Of a DNA stretch of 64,000 bases, positions 42,377-51,834 are shown one piece after another (the first letter of the stretch is position 1; each line of letters begins with the position of its first letter). Made by a program: the position numbers and the translations under genes. The notes under the pieces are model-generated. The model had not been told where the DNA came from. It worked only from the letters and a program-made list of their open reading frames with translations, and did not search any database. This stretch comes from Antarcticimicrobium luteum (GTDB taxonomy: Bacteria > Pseudomonadota > Alphaproteobacteria > Rhodobacterales > Rhodobacteraceae), in assembly GCF_004358185.1 (NCBI RefSeq), contig NZ_SMUV01000056.1:20700-84699 (forward strand). The letters are read 5' to 3'.

Positions 42377-43471
42377 ATGCAAACCCCCTATTACCTGATC
42401 GACAAGGCGCAGCTTCTCCCCAACATGGAAAAGATCGCCTGGCTGCGCGAGCATTCCGGCGCCAAGGCGCTGCTGGCGCTGAAATGCTTTGCCACCTGGT
42501 CGGTCTTCGACCTGATGAGCGACTATATGGACGGCACCACCTCCTCCTCGCTTTTCGAGGTGAAACTGGGGCGCGAGAAATTCCCCGGCGAAACCCATGC
42601 CTATTCGGTGGCCTGGGCCGATCACGAGATCGACGAGGTGCTGGCCAACTCCGACAAGGTGATCTTCAACACCGTCGGCCAGCTGACCCGGTTCGAGCAG
42701 GCCAGCCGCGACCACGTGCGGGGTCTGCGCGTCAACCCCGGCATCTCCACCTCCGGCTTCGACCTTGCCGACCCGGCCCGCCCGTTCAGCCGCCTTGGCG
42801 AACATGACCCCAAGGACATCGAACCGGTGATGGATCAGATCACCGGCTTCATGTTCCACAACAACTGCGAGAACGCCGATTTCGACCGTTTCGACGCCAT
42901 GCTCGGCACCATCGAGCAGCGCTTCGGTTATCTGATCCGCCAGATGAAATGGATCTCCCTGGGCGGCGGCATCCATTTCACCGGCGAAGGCTACCCGCTC
43001 GACCGCCTCGCCGAACGGCTCAAACGCTTTGCCGGCGAGAACGAGGTGCAGGTCTATCTGGAGCCGGGCGAGGCCGCGATCACCGGATCCGCCACGCTGG
43101 AGGTCACCGTTCTCGACACGCTCTTCAACGGAAAACACCTTGCCATCGTCGACAGCTCGATCGAGGCGCATATGCTCGATTTGCTGATCTACCGCGAATC
43201 CGCCAGGATGGAGCCGAACGAGGGGCCCGAGGAATGGATGATCTGCGGCAAATCCTGCCTGGCCGGGGACATCTTCGGCGAATTCCGCTTCCCCGCGCCT
43301 TTGACCCCGGGCGACCGGCTCAGTATCCAGGACGCGGCCGGTTACACGATGGTCAAGAAGAACTGGTTCAACGGCGTCAAGATGCCGGCCATCGCGATCC
43401 GGGAACTGGACGGCACAACCCGTCTGGTGCGCGATTTCACCTATGAGGATTTCACGGCCGCCTTGTCGTGA
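42377..43471 (+). CDS. nspC: carboxynorspermidine/carboxyspermidine decarboxylase
   Basis: A PLP enzyme of the alanine-racemase fold that removes CO2 from carboxy(nor)spermidine, the last step of the alternative spermidine route. K36 in ALLALKCFATWS is the expected PLP lysine. NPGISTSGFDL, the ISLGGGIHFTGEGYP loop (residues 195-209), YLEPGEAAI near 228-236, and CGKSCLAGDIFGEF near 292-305 complete the site. ATG 42,377 was chosen; the frame is open to 42,356. The dehydrogenase partner is 56 bp downstream. Confidence 0.9.
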   Translation: MQTPYYLIDKAQLLPNMEKIAWLREHSGAKALLALKCFATWSVFDLMSDYMDGTTSSSLFEVKLGREKFPGETHAYSVAWADHEIDEVLANSDKVIFNTVGQLTRFEQASRDHVRGLRVNPGISTSGFDLADPARPFSRLGEHDPKDIEPVMDQITGFMFHNNCENADFDRFDAMLGTIEQRFGYLIRQMKWISLGGGIHFTGEGYPLDRLAERLKRFAGENEVQVYLEPGEAAITGSATLEVTVLDTLFNGKHLAIVDSSIEAHMLDLLIYRESARMEPNEGPEEWMICGKSCLAGDIFGEFRFPAPLTPGDRLSIQDAAGYTMVKKNWFNGVKMPAIAIRELDGTTRLVRDFTYEDFTAALS

Positions 43472-43527
43472 AACCTTGAAGCAGAGAGTTTACCACCCCT
43501 AGACACCCACGAAGGAGGTCCTTTGAG

Positions 43528-44763
43528 TTGAAACGTGACGTTCTCATCATCGGCGCTGGCGGCGTCGCTCAGGTCGTGGCGCATAAATGCGCTCAGAACA
43601 ACGATGTGCTCGGCGATATTCATATTGCCAGCCGGACGCTTTCGAAATGCGAGGCGATCCTTGAGTCGGTCCGCGAAAAACGCGCGATGAAACACGAGGG
43701 CGTCCTCAAGGCGCACCAGGTCGATGCGATGGACACCGCCGCGGTGGCCGATCTGATCCGGGAAACCGGCGCGCAGATCGTGATCAACGTCGGCAGCGCC
43801 TTCGTCAACATGACCGTGCTCGACGCCTGCATCGAGACCGGGGCGGCCTATATCGACACCGCGATTCACGAAGATCCGGCCAAGATCTGCGAAACCCCGC
43901 CGTGGTACGCCAACTACGAATGGAAGAAACGCGATCTGTGTGCCGAAAAGGGCGTGACCGCCATCCTCGGCGCCGGTTTCGATCCGGGCGTGGTCAATGC
44001 CTTTGCCCGTTACGCCATCGACCAGATGGACGAGGTCAAATCCATCGACATCGTCGACATCAACGCAGGCAGTCACGGCAAGTATTTCGCCACCAACTTC
44101 GACCCGGAGATCAACTTCCGAGAATTCACCGGCACCGTCTATTACTGGGAAGACCAGCAGTGGAAGGAAAAGGCGATGTTCGAGTCGGGTCGCGATTGGG
44201 ATCTGCCCGTGGTCGGCAAACAGCGCGCCTATCAGTCCGGCCATGACGAGGTGCACAGCCTTGCCACCAACTACCCGCAGGCCGACGTGCGGTTCTGGAT
44301 GGGCTTTGGCGATCATTACATCAATGTCTTCACCGTGCTGCAAAACCTCGGCCTGCTGTCCGAACAGCCGGTGAAAACCGCCGAGGGGCTCGAGGTGGTG
44401 CCGCTCAAGGTGGTCAAGGCTGTGCTGCCCGACCCCGCGTCGCTGGCGCCGAACTATACCGGCAAGACCTGCATCGGCGATCTGGTCAAGGGCGTGAAGG
44501 ACGGCGAAGAGGTCGAGATCTTCGTCTACAACGTCGCCGACCACAAGGACGCCTATGAAGAGGTGGGCTCTCAGGGCATCTCCTACACCGCCGGCGTTCC
44601 CCCGGTGGCCGCCGCGATGCTGGTCGCCAGCGGCGAATGGGACGCGGGGACCATGAAGAACGTCGAGGAGCTGGACCCGAAACCCTTCTTCTCCATCCTC
44701 GATCGCATCGGCCTGCCGACCCGGGTCAAGGACGCCAACGGCGATCATCCCTGGAACGCCTGA
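43528..44763 (+). CDS. carboxynorspermidine/carboxyspermidine dehydrogenase (synthase)
   Basis: A saccharopine dehydrogenase-family enzyme that condenses aspartate semialdehyde with diaminopropane or putrescine and reduces the product with NADPH. The Rossmann motif VLIIGAGGVAQVVAHKCAQN is at residues 4-23; GAAYIDTAIHEDP and GAGFDPGVVNAFARYA are family blocks. TTG 43,528 is the start: AAGGAGGTC lies 8 bp upstream, and the first codons match the family N-terminus. With nspC it forms a complete two-step spermidine or norspermidine pathway. Confidence 0.9.
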   Translation: MKRDVLIIGAGGVAQVVAHKCAQNNDVLGDIHIASRTLSKCEAILESVREKRAMKHEGVLKAHQVDAMDTAAVADLIRETGAQIVINVGSAFVNMTVLDACIETGAAYIDTAIHEDPAKICETPPWYANYEWKKRDLCAEKGVTAILGAGFDPGVVNAFARYAIDQMDEVKSIDIVDINAGSHGKYFATNFDPEINFREFTGTVYYWEDQQWKEKAMFESGRDWDLPVVGKQRAYQSGHDEVHSLATNYPQADVRFWMGFGDHYINVFTVLQNLGLLSEQPVKTAEGLEVVPLKVVKAVLPDPASLAPNYTGKTCIGDLVKGVKDGEEVEIFVYNVADHKDAYEEVGSQGISYTAGVPPVAAAMLVASGEWDAGTMKNVEELDPKPFFSILDRIGLPTRVKDANGDHPWNA

Positions 44764-45018
44764 GGCGGACCCGGCCGGAAATGTCGATGATCGGCCCCGA
44801 TGCGGGGGCGGTCATCGACAGCGCGCGCGACGGGCCCGGGGCGGCCATCTCTCCGGACCGTTTCAGCCTCTGGAGCGTGGTGGCGCGGCTGCCGGTGATA
44901 GCCTGACCGGCCCGCCCTGCCGTATCGGCAATCTTCTGCCATCCTCCGCAGAACCATCGGCACAGAAGCGATTTGTGCTATGCTGGTCCCGAGGATGGTC
45001 CAGCAGGAGATTTTCGCA
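44764..45018. other. gap before the L,D-transpeptidase-like gene
   Basis: No clear gene here. A short frame at 44,781-44,906 (41 codons) is not convincing. TTGTGCTATGCTGGTCC near 44,971-44,989 could include a -10 element. No terminator with a T-run is seen after the dehydrogenase gene. Confidence 0.25.
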
Positions 45019-45999
45019 GTGCTGTTGAATGCGCGCCGTCGCACCTTTGCCGCCCTTTTCCTGGCCGCATTGCCCGGTTTTCAATCAGCACCGGCGGCCG
45101 CGCAGGCCTCTCCGATTCCCGCCTGGCTGCAAAAGCATGTCGGCACGGGCGAGGGCCAGATCGCCCCGGTGGTCCTGAACAGGGCACGTGCGCTCTACCA
45201 GCGGAAACTGGCAGAAGGCACGGTTTCCAATCCCTGCTACCTGGCCATGGATGCGACGCGCCCGAGCACCGCCGCCGGCGGCAAGCCGGGCCGCCGGTTC
45301 TACGTCATTTGCGAGGCAGGCAAATCCTTCCGCGCGGTGTCCTCGGGCTACGGCAACGGGCGGAAACTGAAACGGGCGGATTTCTCCAATGGCCGGCAAT
45401 GCGCGAAACACTTCAGCAACGCGGAAGGGTCGAAGCTGACCATGGGCGGCGCCTATGTGACCGCTGAGACGAGAACGTCTTTCAAAGGCTATGTCCGCCA
45501 GTCCGGCAAACGGACACCATTCCATCGCACCTTCCTGCTGTTTGACGGAGAAAGCGAAACGGACAACGCGCGCGAGCGGGCCATCGGTGGCCATCCGGCC
45601 GTTTTCGTCAAATGGCAATGCCGATTGAAGACCCCCGAAAGCCCCCACGCCGACCAAGAGGGCTATGTCCCCTTCGGAAAACTGGTGAACTACACCGGCG
45701 GCCGCAGCAACGGCTGCACGACCTGGTCGCAGTCGGCCTCCAAGGAGATCCTCGCGCGCGTGGAGGGAAACCCGACGACACTCTACATCTACCCTGAATC
45801 CGGCGACATCAACGCGGTTGCAAGGGCGGCGGAGACGGGCAGGTCTCTGGTGCGCGCCGGGCTCTACTGGAACGCGGCCTGCCTGAAGGCGATCCACGCG
45901 CCCAAGTTCTGGCCCAAAAAAATCCTCCAGCCGATCATCGATGACTGGCGGCAGTCGCTGCCGAAACGGCCGCCGCTGGAGTTGCCGATCTGCAAATGA
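45019..45999 (+). CDS. exported YkuD-type (L,D-transpeptidase-like) protein
   Basis: An exported protein with a signal peptide (MLLNARRRTFAALFLAALPG, cleavage near AAAQA). The C-terminal region has the YkuD-like catalytic block YTGGRSNGCTTWS, where His-like and Cys positions (SNGC) fit the murein L,D-transpeptidase catalytic family of the PF13645 type; the rest (FLLFDGESETDNARERAIGGHP) also fits. It would crosslink or modify peptidoglycan in the periplasm. The start GTG 45,019 has AGGAG 9 bp before it; ATG 44,980 and 44,995 are upstream alternatives. Confidence 0.68.
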   Translation: MLLNARRRTFAALFLAALPGFQSAPAAAQASPIPAWLQKHVGTGEGQIAPVVLNRARALYQRKLAEGTVSNPCYLAMDATRPSTAAGGKPGRRFYVICEAGKSFRAVSSGYGNGRKLKRADFSNGRQCAKHFSNAEGSKLTMGGAYVTAETRTSFKGYVRQSGKRTPFHRTFLLFDGESETDNARERAIGGHPAVFVKWQCRLKTPESPHADQEGYVPFGKLVNYTGGRSNGCTTWSQSASKEILARVEGNPTTLYIYPESGDINAVARAAETGRSLVRAGLYWNAACLKAIHAPKFWPKKILQPIIDDWRQSLPKRPPLELPICK

Positions 46000-46149
46000 C
46001 GGGGCAAAGGTGGTGATTTCGTCACAAACTCACGATATCAATGGCTGACGCCGCGCGCGGGCTTGCGTGGGCACGGCCCAGACCTAACTGATGTATGCTG
46101 CCTGACCAGGATGACGGGGACAGACACGAGGGTAGACACGGGGACAGAA

Positions 46150-47145
46150 ATGGATCTCAGGGCTTACACCAGACAATACGCCAAACCGGACAACCGCCTG
46201 GCCGCACTCAGCTATTTCGGCACCTTTGCGGTCTATTTCGCTTCGCTCTACCTGGCGATCGCCTATGTGCAGCTGTGGTATGTGATGATCCCCGCCGGCG
46301 TCGTGCACGCCTTCTCGGCGGTCCGCCTCTATGTGCTGCAACATGACTGCGGCCATCACTCCCTGTTCGAGACGCGGGCGCAGAACGAATGGGCGGGCCA
46401 TGGCCTGTCGCCCTTCACCTTCGCCCCCTTCGAGGTGATGAAGCAGAATCACAACCTGCACCATTCCGGCGTCGGCAACCTGGAACACCGCGAAACCGGC
46501 GAGATCCACACCATGACCCTGCGCGAATGGAACGCGGCGGGGGTCTGGTCGCGGCTGCAATACCGGCTCTATCGCAACCCCTTCATCCTGGTGCCCGCCG
46601 GCGCGCTCTTCACCTATTTCATCCGCTACCGCTGGCCCAAGAACACCGCCCGCTTCGGCGTGAGGGGCGTGCTGCTGCACAACCTCGCGGTACTGGGCTG
46701 GGTCGGGCTGATCTGGATGCTGGCGGGCTGGACCGGCCTTGGCGTCTATTTCGCCTTTTCCTTCCTGGGCGGCATGATCGGCGTGTTCCTGGTCTATCTG
46801 CAGCACAATTTCGAAGACACCTACTGGGACCGCCGCCCCGATCTCGACCCGCAGATCGCCGCGCTTCAGGGCTCATCGGCGCTGGACTTCGGCCGGGCCT
46901 TCGATCTGGCGGTGGCCTGCATCACCCTGCATGACATCCACCATTTCAACGCCCGCATCCCGTCCTACCGGCTGCGCGCCTGTCACTACAATCTGCCGCC
47001 CGAATACGCCCCCCGCCGGATCAAATTCCCCGAGGCGGTCGCCGCGCTGCGTCTCAAGCTCTGGGATGAGGATGCCAGACGTCTGGTGCCCTTCCCGAAA
47101 CCCGATGGAACCGCCGGGCAGACCGCCCGCCAGACCGCGCGCTGA
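46150..47145 (+). CDS. membrane fatty acid desaturase
   Basis: A di-iron membrane desaturase. The three histidine boxes are visible: HDCGHHSLF near residues 77-85, HNLHHSG near 113-119, and HDIHHFNARIPSY near 258-270. Four to five spans sit around them. ATG 46,150 opens MDLRAYTRQYAKPDNRL. The C-terminus ends in TAGQTARQTAR, a small repeat. It stands alone with its own upstream region; the substrate is unknown, but position-specific double bonds in membrane lipids are likely. Confidence 0.88.
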   Translation: MDLRAYTRQYAKPDNRLAALSYFGTFAVYFASLYLAIAYVQLWYVMIPAGVVHAFSAVRLYVLQHDCGHHSLFETRAQNEWAGHGLSPFTFAPFEVMKQNHNLHHSGVGNLEHRETGEIHTMTLREWNAAGVWSRLQYRLYRNPFILVPAGALFTYFIRYRWPKNTARFGVRGVLLHNLAVLGWVGLIWMLAGWTGLGVYFAFSFLGGMIGVFLVYLQHNFEDTYWDRRPDLDPQIAALQGSSALDFGRAFDLAVACITLHDIHHFNARIPSYRLRACHYNLPPEYAPRRIKFPEAVAALRLKLWDEDARRLVPFPKPDGTAGQTARQTAR

Positions 47146-47323
47146 GCCGGGGCTGGCGGCGGGCTGTGGATCCGGGCCGCGGATCGCCCGCTGCCGCGCC
47201 CTGCGGGTGCTGGTCTGTATATTTTATGTATATACATTCAGGCCGGTCCCGGGCTAGGCTCGCTCACACCCCCGCCACTCTGGCGGGGCGTCTGGTTTTG
47301 CCGGGGCGCCCCTGGCCGACGCC

Positions 47324-47381
47324 CGATAGACAGCCCGACAGACAGCGCAATAAACTGCCCGACAGACGGCCCGGTAGACAG
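47324..47381 (+). repeat. GACAG-rich direct repeats in the leader of the HhH gene
   Basis: CCCGACAGAC occurs twice (near 47,334 and 47,357), with related TAGACAG units on either side (47,327 and 47,374). The stretch ends just before the ribosome-binding site GAAGGAG and the gene start at 47,393. It could be a binding-site array or simple slippage expansion. Confidence 0.4.
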
Positions 47382-47392
47382 AAGGAGAAAAA

Positions 47393-48007
47393 ATGACCCA
47401 ACTGACCGACCTGCGCGGTATCGGCCCCGCGCTTGCCCATGCCCTGACCGAACATGGTTTCGCCACTCCCGCCGATCTCGCCGCCGCGACGCCTGCTGCG
47501 CTGACCGCGGTGCGGACCATCGGCCCGCGCCGGGCCGAGGCGCTGATCGCCGTGGCCAGGGCGGCGGTGAAGGCCCCGGCGGAAAAAAGTGCGGCTGCCT
47601 CGGTTCCGGCGAAACCGATCACCACCGCCGTTGCGAAACCGCGCCCGCGCCGCAGTCCACCCGCCAAACAGATCCGCCGTCCGGCCGCGATCGTTCCTGC
47701 CAAGCCGGCGCCGAAGCCAGAGCCGAAGCCAGAGTCAAAGCCCGCCGCTCCGACGCAGACCGATCCTGCGACCGGGGCAAAGACCGAGGCCGAGATCCGC
47801 GCCGGCAAGAAGGCCAAGGCAAAGGCCAAGGCGGACAAGGCCAAGAAAAAGGCCGAGTTGCTCGCCGCCGAGTTCGCCAAGGCCAAGAAAAAGGCCAAGG
47901 CCAAGGCGAAAAAAGCCAAGCTCAAGCAGAAAGAGGCCGGGGCACCCGCCAAGAAGGCGAAGAAGGCCAAGAAAAAGCAAAAGGCCGGGAAAAAGAAATC
48001 CGACTGA
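47393..48007 (+). CDS. helix-hairpin-helix protein with histone H1-like tail
   Basis: The N-terminal 60 residues carry two helix-hairpin-helix units (LTDLRGIGPALAHALTEHG and VRTIGPRRAEALIAVA), a DNA-binding fold. From about residue 65 the protein is A, K and P-rich, and the last 70 residues are nearly only K and A (KKAKAKAKADKAKKKAE and similar), a histone H1-like tail. It should bind DNA or RNA without strong sequence preference. ATG 47,393 follows GAAGGAGAAAAA. It converges with serS, and no operon partner is evident. Confidence 0.78.
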   Translation: MTQLTDLRGIGPALAHALTEHGFATPADLAAATPAALTAVRTIGPRRAEALIAVARAAVKAPAEKSAAASVPAKPITTAVAKPRPRRSPPAKQIRRPAAIVPAKPAPKPEPKPESKPAAPTQTDPATGAKTEAEIRAGKKAKAKAKADKAKKKAELLAAEFAKAKKKAKAKAKKAKLKQKEAGAPAKKAKKAKKKQKAGKKKSD

Positions 48008-48031
48008 CCGCTGCCGGCGCAGGCCGCCGGC

Positions 48032-49324
48032 TCAGACCAGCGCGCCCTCGGCGCTCAAGGTGCATTTGCCGCCCAGATAGGGCGCCAAAACCTGCGGCAG
48101 GGTGACCGAGCCGTCGGCGTTCTGGCCGTTCTCCAGCACCGCGATCAGGCAGCGCCCGACGGCCAGCCCCGAGCCGTTCAGCGTATGCACGAACTCCGGC
48201 TTGCCGCCCGCTTCGGGGCGGAACCGCGCGTTCATCCGCCGGGCCTGGAAATCGCCGGTGGTCGAGACGCTGGAAATCTCGCGATAGGTATCCTGCCCGG
48301 GCAGCCATGCCTCGATGTCAAAGGTGCGCCGCGCGCCGAACCCCATGTCGCCGGTGCACAGGATCACCGTGCGATAGGGCACGCCCAGTTTCTCCAGCAG
48401 CCCCTCGGCGCAGCGCAGCATTCGCTTTTGTTCGGCGTCGCTCTCGCCCGGACGGGTGATCGAGACCATCTCGACCTTTTCGAACTGATGCTGGCGCAAC
48501 ATGCCCGAGGTGTCCTTGCCGGCGCTGCCCGCCTCGCTGCGGAAACATTGGGTGTGCGCCGTCATCCGGATCGGCAGATCGCTTTCGGCCAGCACATCGC
48601 CCGACACCGAATAGGTCAGCGTCACCTCCGAGGTCGGGATCAGCCACCAGCCGTTTGTGGTCTGATAGCTGTCCTCGCCGAACTTCGGCAGCTTGTCGGT
48701 GCCATACATCGCCTCGTCGCGCACCAGCACCGGGGTCTGCGTCTCGGTCAGCCCGTTCTCGTCGACATGGGTGTCCAGCATGAATTGCGCCAGCGCCCGG
48801 TGGATGCGCGCGACCGCGCCGCGCAGCACCACGAACCGCGCGCCCGAGATCTTGACGCCGGTCTCGAAATCCATCCCCGGGATCACGCCGGCAATCTCGA
48901 AATGCTCCTTCGGCGCGAAATCGAACGTCCGTGGCGTGCCCCAGCGGTTCACCTCGACATTGTCGGCCTCGTCCTTGCCCTCCGGCACGTCCTCGGCCGG
49001 CAGGTTGGGAATGCGCGCCAGCTTGTCGGTCAGTTGCGCGTCCAGCGCCTTGGCCTCGGTCTGCATCGCGGCGACCTCGGTTTTCTTCTCGGTCACCTCG
49101 GCGCGCAGCCGCTCGAACTCCGCCTCGTCGCCCCGGGCCTTGGCCGCGCCGATCGCCTTGGCGGCCTTGTTCTGATCGGCCTGCGCGGTCTCGGCCGCCA
49201 GGATCTTGGCGCGCCGCGCCTCGTCCAGCGCCAGCAGCTCGGAGGACACCGGCGCATCGCCCCGGCGGGCCAGGGCGGCGTCGAACGCCTGCGGGTTCTC
49301 GCGGATGGCACGGATGTCATGCAT
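48032..49324 (-). CDS. serS: seryl-tRNA synthetase
   Basis: Class II synthetase that loads serine onto tRNA-Ser and tRNA-Sec. The N-terminal coiled-coil arm spans residues 25-105 ([21 protein letters not shown] and so on). Motif 2 lies in [18 protein letters not shown] near residues 252-269, and motif 3 in [16 protein letters not shown] near 383-398. Length 430 aa is standard. The start ATG 49,324 gives [11 protein letters not shown], the family start. Confidence 0.95.
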   Translation of the reverse strand: MHDIRAIRENPQAFDAALARRGDAPVSSELLALDEARRAKILAAETAQADQNKAAKAIGAAKARGDEAEFERLRAEVTEKKTEVAAMQTEAKALDAQLTDKLARIPNLPAEDVPEGKDEADNVEVNRWGTPRTFDFAPKEHFEIAGVIPGMDFETGVKISGARFVVLRGAVARIHRALAQFMLDTHVDENGLTETQTPVLVRDEAMYGTDKLPKFGEDSYQTTNGWWLIPTSEVTLTYSVSGDVLAESDLPIRMTAHTQCFRSEAGSAGKDTSGMLRQHQFEKVEMVSITRPGESDAEQKRMLRCAEGLLEKLGVPYRTVILCTGDMGFGARRTFDIEAWLPGQDTYREISSVSTTGDFQARRMNARFRPEAGGKPEFVHTLNGSGLAVGRCLIAVLENGQNADGSVTLPQVLAPYLGGKCTLSAEGALV

Positions 49325-49852
49325 GGGATGGTCCCTCGGGTTGAGTCGGTTTGGCCGGGGTTATGCCGCAAACTGCGGGCCGGGGAAACATGCTGTGCGC
49401 GGGGAGGGGGCGAGGTTATGCCGACCACCACTTCGGCGCGCAACGTCAACAAGGCGCCCGCCCGTCACGCCAAAGGTGTGCCAACTATCGGCGGCGCACC
49501 TCAGGTGCGACGGGAGGGGCGGGCGCGGCCCGGCCTGCGTCCGGGTGGGCCTTTTGATTAATGGTGTGCCCCGCCAGCCCATCCCCCGGCCGGGGAAGAG
49601 ATGGAGAGGGGCGGCGTTGCGCCATCGCCGAGCGTTGCGCGTCGCTCAAACCGCCTCCAAGACCAACCAAACCGTACAAAACGCCCCGAAAACTGCCCAA
49701 ACCGCTCAAACCGGGCCCCCGCGCCCCCGCCAGAACCGTACAGAATCGCCGCGAAACTCCCCAATTCGCCGCCTTGCAAAGACCCCTGTCACCGCATAGG
49801 TTCCCGCCAACCCGCGGGGCCGCCCCGCCATATCAGACCAAAGGACACACCC
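49325..49852. other. structured gap between serS and yajC
   Basis: 528 bp without a gene. CGCCCGC (49,455-49,461) with GCGGGCG (49,519-49,525), and CCGTC (49,462-49,466) with GACGG (49,509-49,513), form an outer stem around GCACCT/AGGTGC (49,496-49,508). From 49,660 to 49,790 the plus strand is rich in C and A and poor in G, with repeated AAACCG units, the composition of Rho-loading sites; this would be in the leader of yajC-secD-secF. Both promoters (serS leftward, yajC rightward) must be here. Confidence 0.4.
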
Positions 49853-50137
49853 ATGGACGTAGGCGCAATCGGCCAGTTTCTCCCGCTTATCCTGATCTTC
49901 GCGATCATGTATTTCCTGCTGATCCGTCCGCAGCAGAAAAAGGCCAAGGAGCATCAGACCATGGTCTCGGCCCTGCGCCGCGGCGATCAGGTGGTCACCC
50001 AGGGCGGCCTGATCGGCAAGGTCAGCAAGGTCAAGGACGACAACGAGATCGAGGTCGAGCTGGCCGAGGGCGTCAAGGTCCGCGTGGTCCAGTCCACCAT
50101 CGCTCAGGTCATCAACAAGACCGAACCGGCGAAATAG
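49853..50137 (+). CDS. yajC: preprotein translocase subunit YajC
   Basis: The small single-span partner of SecDF. FLPLILIFAIMYFLLIRPQQKKAKEHQ spans residues 9-35, followed by the conserved LRRGDQVVTQGGLIGKV. Length 94 aa is normal. ATG 49,853 follows AAAGGACA. It opens the secDF operon. Confidence 0.95.
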   Translation: MDVGAIGQFLPLILIFAIMYFLLIRPQQKKAKEHQTMVSALRRGDQVVTQGGLIGKVSKVKDDNEIEVELAEGVKVRVVQSTIAQVINKTEPAK

Positions 50138-50171
50138 ATCTGCCCTTCCAACCCACTGAAAAGGCTGGGTA

Positions 50172-51833
50172 ATGTTACATTTCGATACCTGGAAACGGGT
50201 GCTGATCTGGCTGCTCTGCGCGGCGGGCCTGATCCTCGCCATGCCGAATGCCTTCTATACCCGCGTCGAGCAGTCGAACGATGCCCGCGCCGTGATCGAG
50301 ACCGGGATGACCACCCCCGAACTCGAGGCGCAGGCGGGGCAATGGCCCGCGTTCCTGCCGTCGTCGCTGGTCAATCTCGGCCTCGATCTGCGCGGCGGCG
50401 CGCATCTGCTGGCCGAGGTTCGGGTCGCCGACGTCTATGAAAACCGGATGCAGGCCATGTGGCCGGAAATCCGCGACGTGCTGCGCCCGGAACGCGCCAG
50501 CATCGGCACCATCCGCCTGCAGCCCTCGGCCCCGGACGCGCTGCGCATTCGCATCAGCCAGCCCGAGAACATGGCCCGCGCGTTGGAAGTGGTTCGCGGA
50601 TTAGCCCGGCCAGTTCAAACACTTAGCGGTGCCGGATCGACCGACATCGTGGTCAGCGGTGACGGCGCCGAGATCGTCGTCGCACTGTCGGATGCCGAAA
50701 AGCTCGCCTCCGACGACCGCACGGTGAAACAGGCGCTGGAAATCATCCGCCGCCGGATCGACGAGGTCGGCACCCGCGAACCAACGATCCAGCGCCAGGG
50801 TACCGAACGCATCCTGATCCAGGTGCCCGGCATCGGCAGCGCCGCCGAACTCAAGGCGATCATCGGCACCACCGCGCAACTCACCTTCAACCCGGTGGTC
50901 GGGCGCGGCTCCGACCCCGATGCGAGTGCCGGGGTGGGTAACAAGATCCTCCCGTCGATGGACCAGGAGGGGGTCTATTACACCATCGAGGCCGCCCCCG
51001 TCGTCACCGGCGAGGATCTGGTCGACGCCCAGCCCAGTTTCGACCAGAACGGCCGGCCGGCGGTCAGCTTCCGCTTCGACACCACCGGCGCGCGCAAGTT
51101 TGGCGATTACACCCGCGACAATATCGGCGCGCCCTTTGCCATCGTGCTGGATGACGAGGTGATCAGCGCCCCGGTGATCCAGAGCCATATTCCCGGCGGC
51201 TCGGGCATCATCACCGGCAATTTCACCGTCGAGGAGAGCACCAACCTGGCCGTCCTGCTGCGTGCGGGCGCGTTGCCGGCGGGGCTCGAATTCCTCGAGG
51301 AACGCACCATCGGCCCCGAGCTGGGTGCCGACAGCATCGAGGCCGGCAAGGTGGCCACCGGCATCGCCTTTGCCGGCGTGCTGATCTTCATGGGGCTGAG
51401 CTATGGCCTGTTCGGGCTGTTCGCCAATATTGCGCTGATCCTCAATATCGCGATGATCTTCGGGCTGTTGTCGCTGATCGGGGCGACGCTGACGCTGCCG
51501 GGGATCGCCGGTATCGTGCTGACCGTCGGTATGGCGGTGGATGCCAACGTGCTGATCTTCGAGCGGATCCGCGAAGAGCTGAAGACCGCCAGGGGCCCGG
51601 CGCGGGCGATCGAGCTGGGTTATGAAAAGGCGCTGAGCGCGATTCTTGACGCCAATATCACCACCTTCATCACCGCGGTGATCCTGTTCGCCATCGGCTC
51701 CGGCCCGGTACGCGGGTTTGCCATCACTCTGGGCCTGGGTCTGATCACCTCGGTCTTCACGGCGATCTACGTGACCCGGCTGCTGATCGTGGTCTGGTTC
51801 GAGCGCCGCCGCCCCAAAACGATCGAGGTATAA
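50172..51833 (+). CDS. secD: protein translocase subunit SecD
   Basis: An RND-type membrane protein that uses the proton gradient to pull secreted proteins through SecYEG. The six-span C-terminal half and the periplasmic P1 domain are both present. LGLDLRGGAHLL near residues 70-81 is the D1 motif, and GMAVDANVLIFERIREEL near 450-467 holds the proton-path aspartate in the D4-type motif. Length 553 aa. It lies 34 bp after yajC. Confidence 0.95.
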   Translation: MLHFDTWKRVLIWLLCAAGLILAMPNAFYTRVEQSNDARAVIETGMTTPELEAQAGQWPAFLPSSLVNLGLDLRGGAHLLAEVRVADVYENRMQAMWPEIRDVLRPERASIGTIRLQPSAPDALRIRISQPENMARALEVVRGLARPVQTLSGAGSTDIVVSGDGAEIVVALSDAEKLASDDRTVKQALEIIRRRIDEVGTREPTIQRQGTERILIQVPGIGSAAELKAIIGTTAQLTFNPVVGRGSDPDASAGVGNKILPSMDQEGVYYTIEAAPVVTGEDLVDAQPSFDQNGRPAVSFRFDTTGARKFGDYTRDNIGAPFAIVLDDEVISAPVIQSHIPGGSGIITGNFTVEESTNLAVLLRAGALPAGLEFLEERTIGPELGADSIEAGKVATGIAFAGVLIFMGLSYGLFGLFANIALILNIAMIFGLLSLIGATLTLPGIAGIVLTVGMAVDANVLIFERIREELKTARGPARAIELGYEKALSAILDANITTFITAVILFAIGSGPVRGFAITLGLGLITSVFTAIYVTRLLIVVWFERRRPKTIEV

Positions 51834-51834
51834 G

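Noticed and set aside
44781..44906. A 41-codon frame after the carboxynorspermidine dehydrogenase gene
   Set aside because: It has no ribosome-binding site of note, no recognised similarity, and occurs in GC-rich DNA where such frames are frequent.
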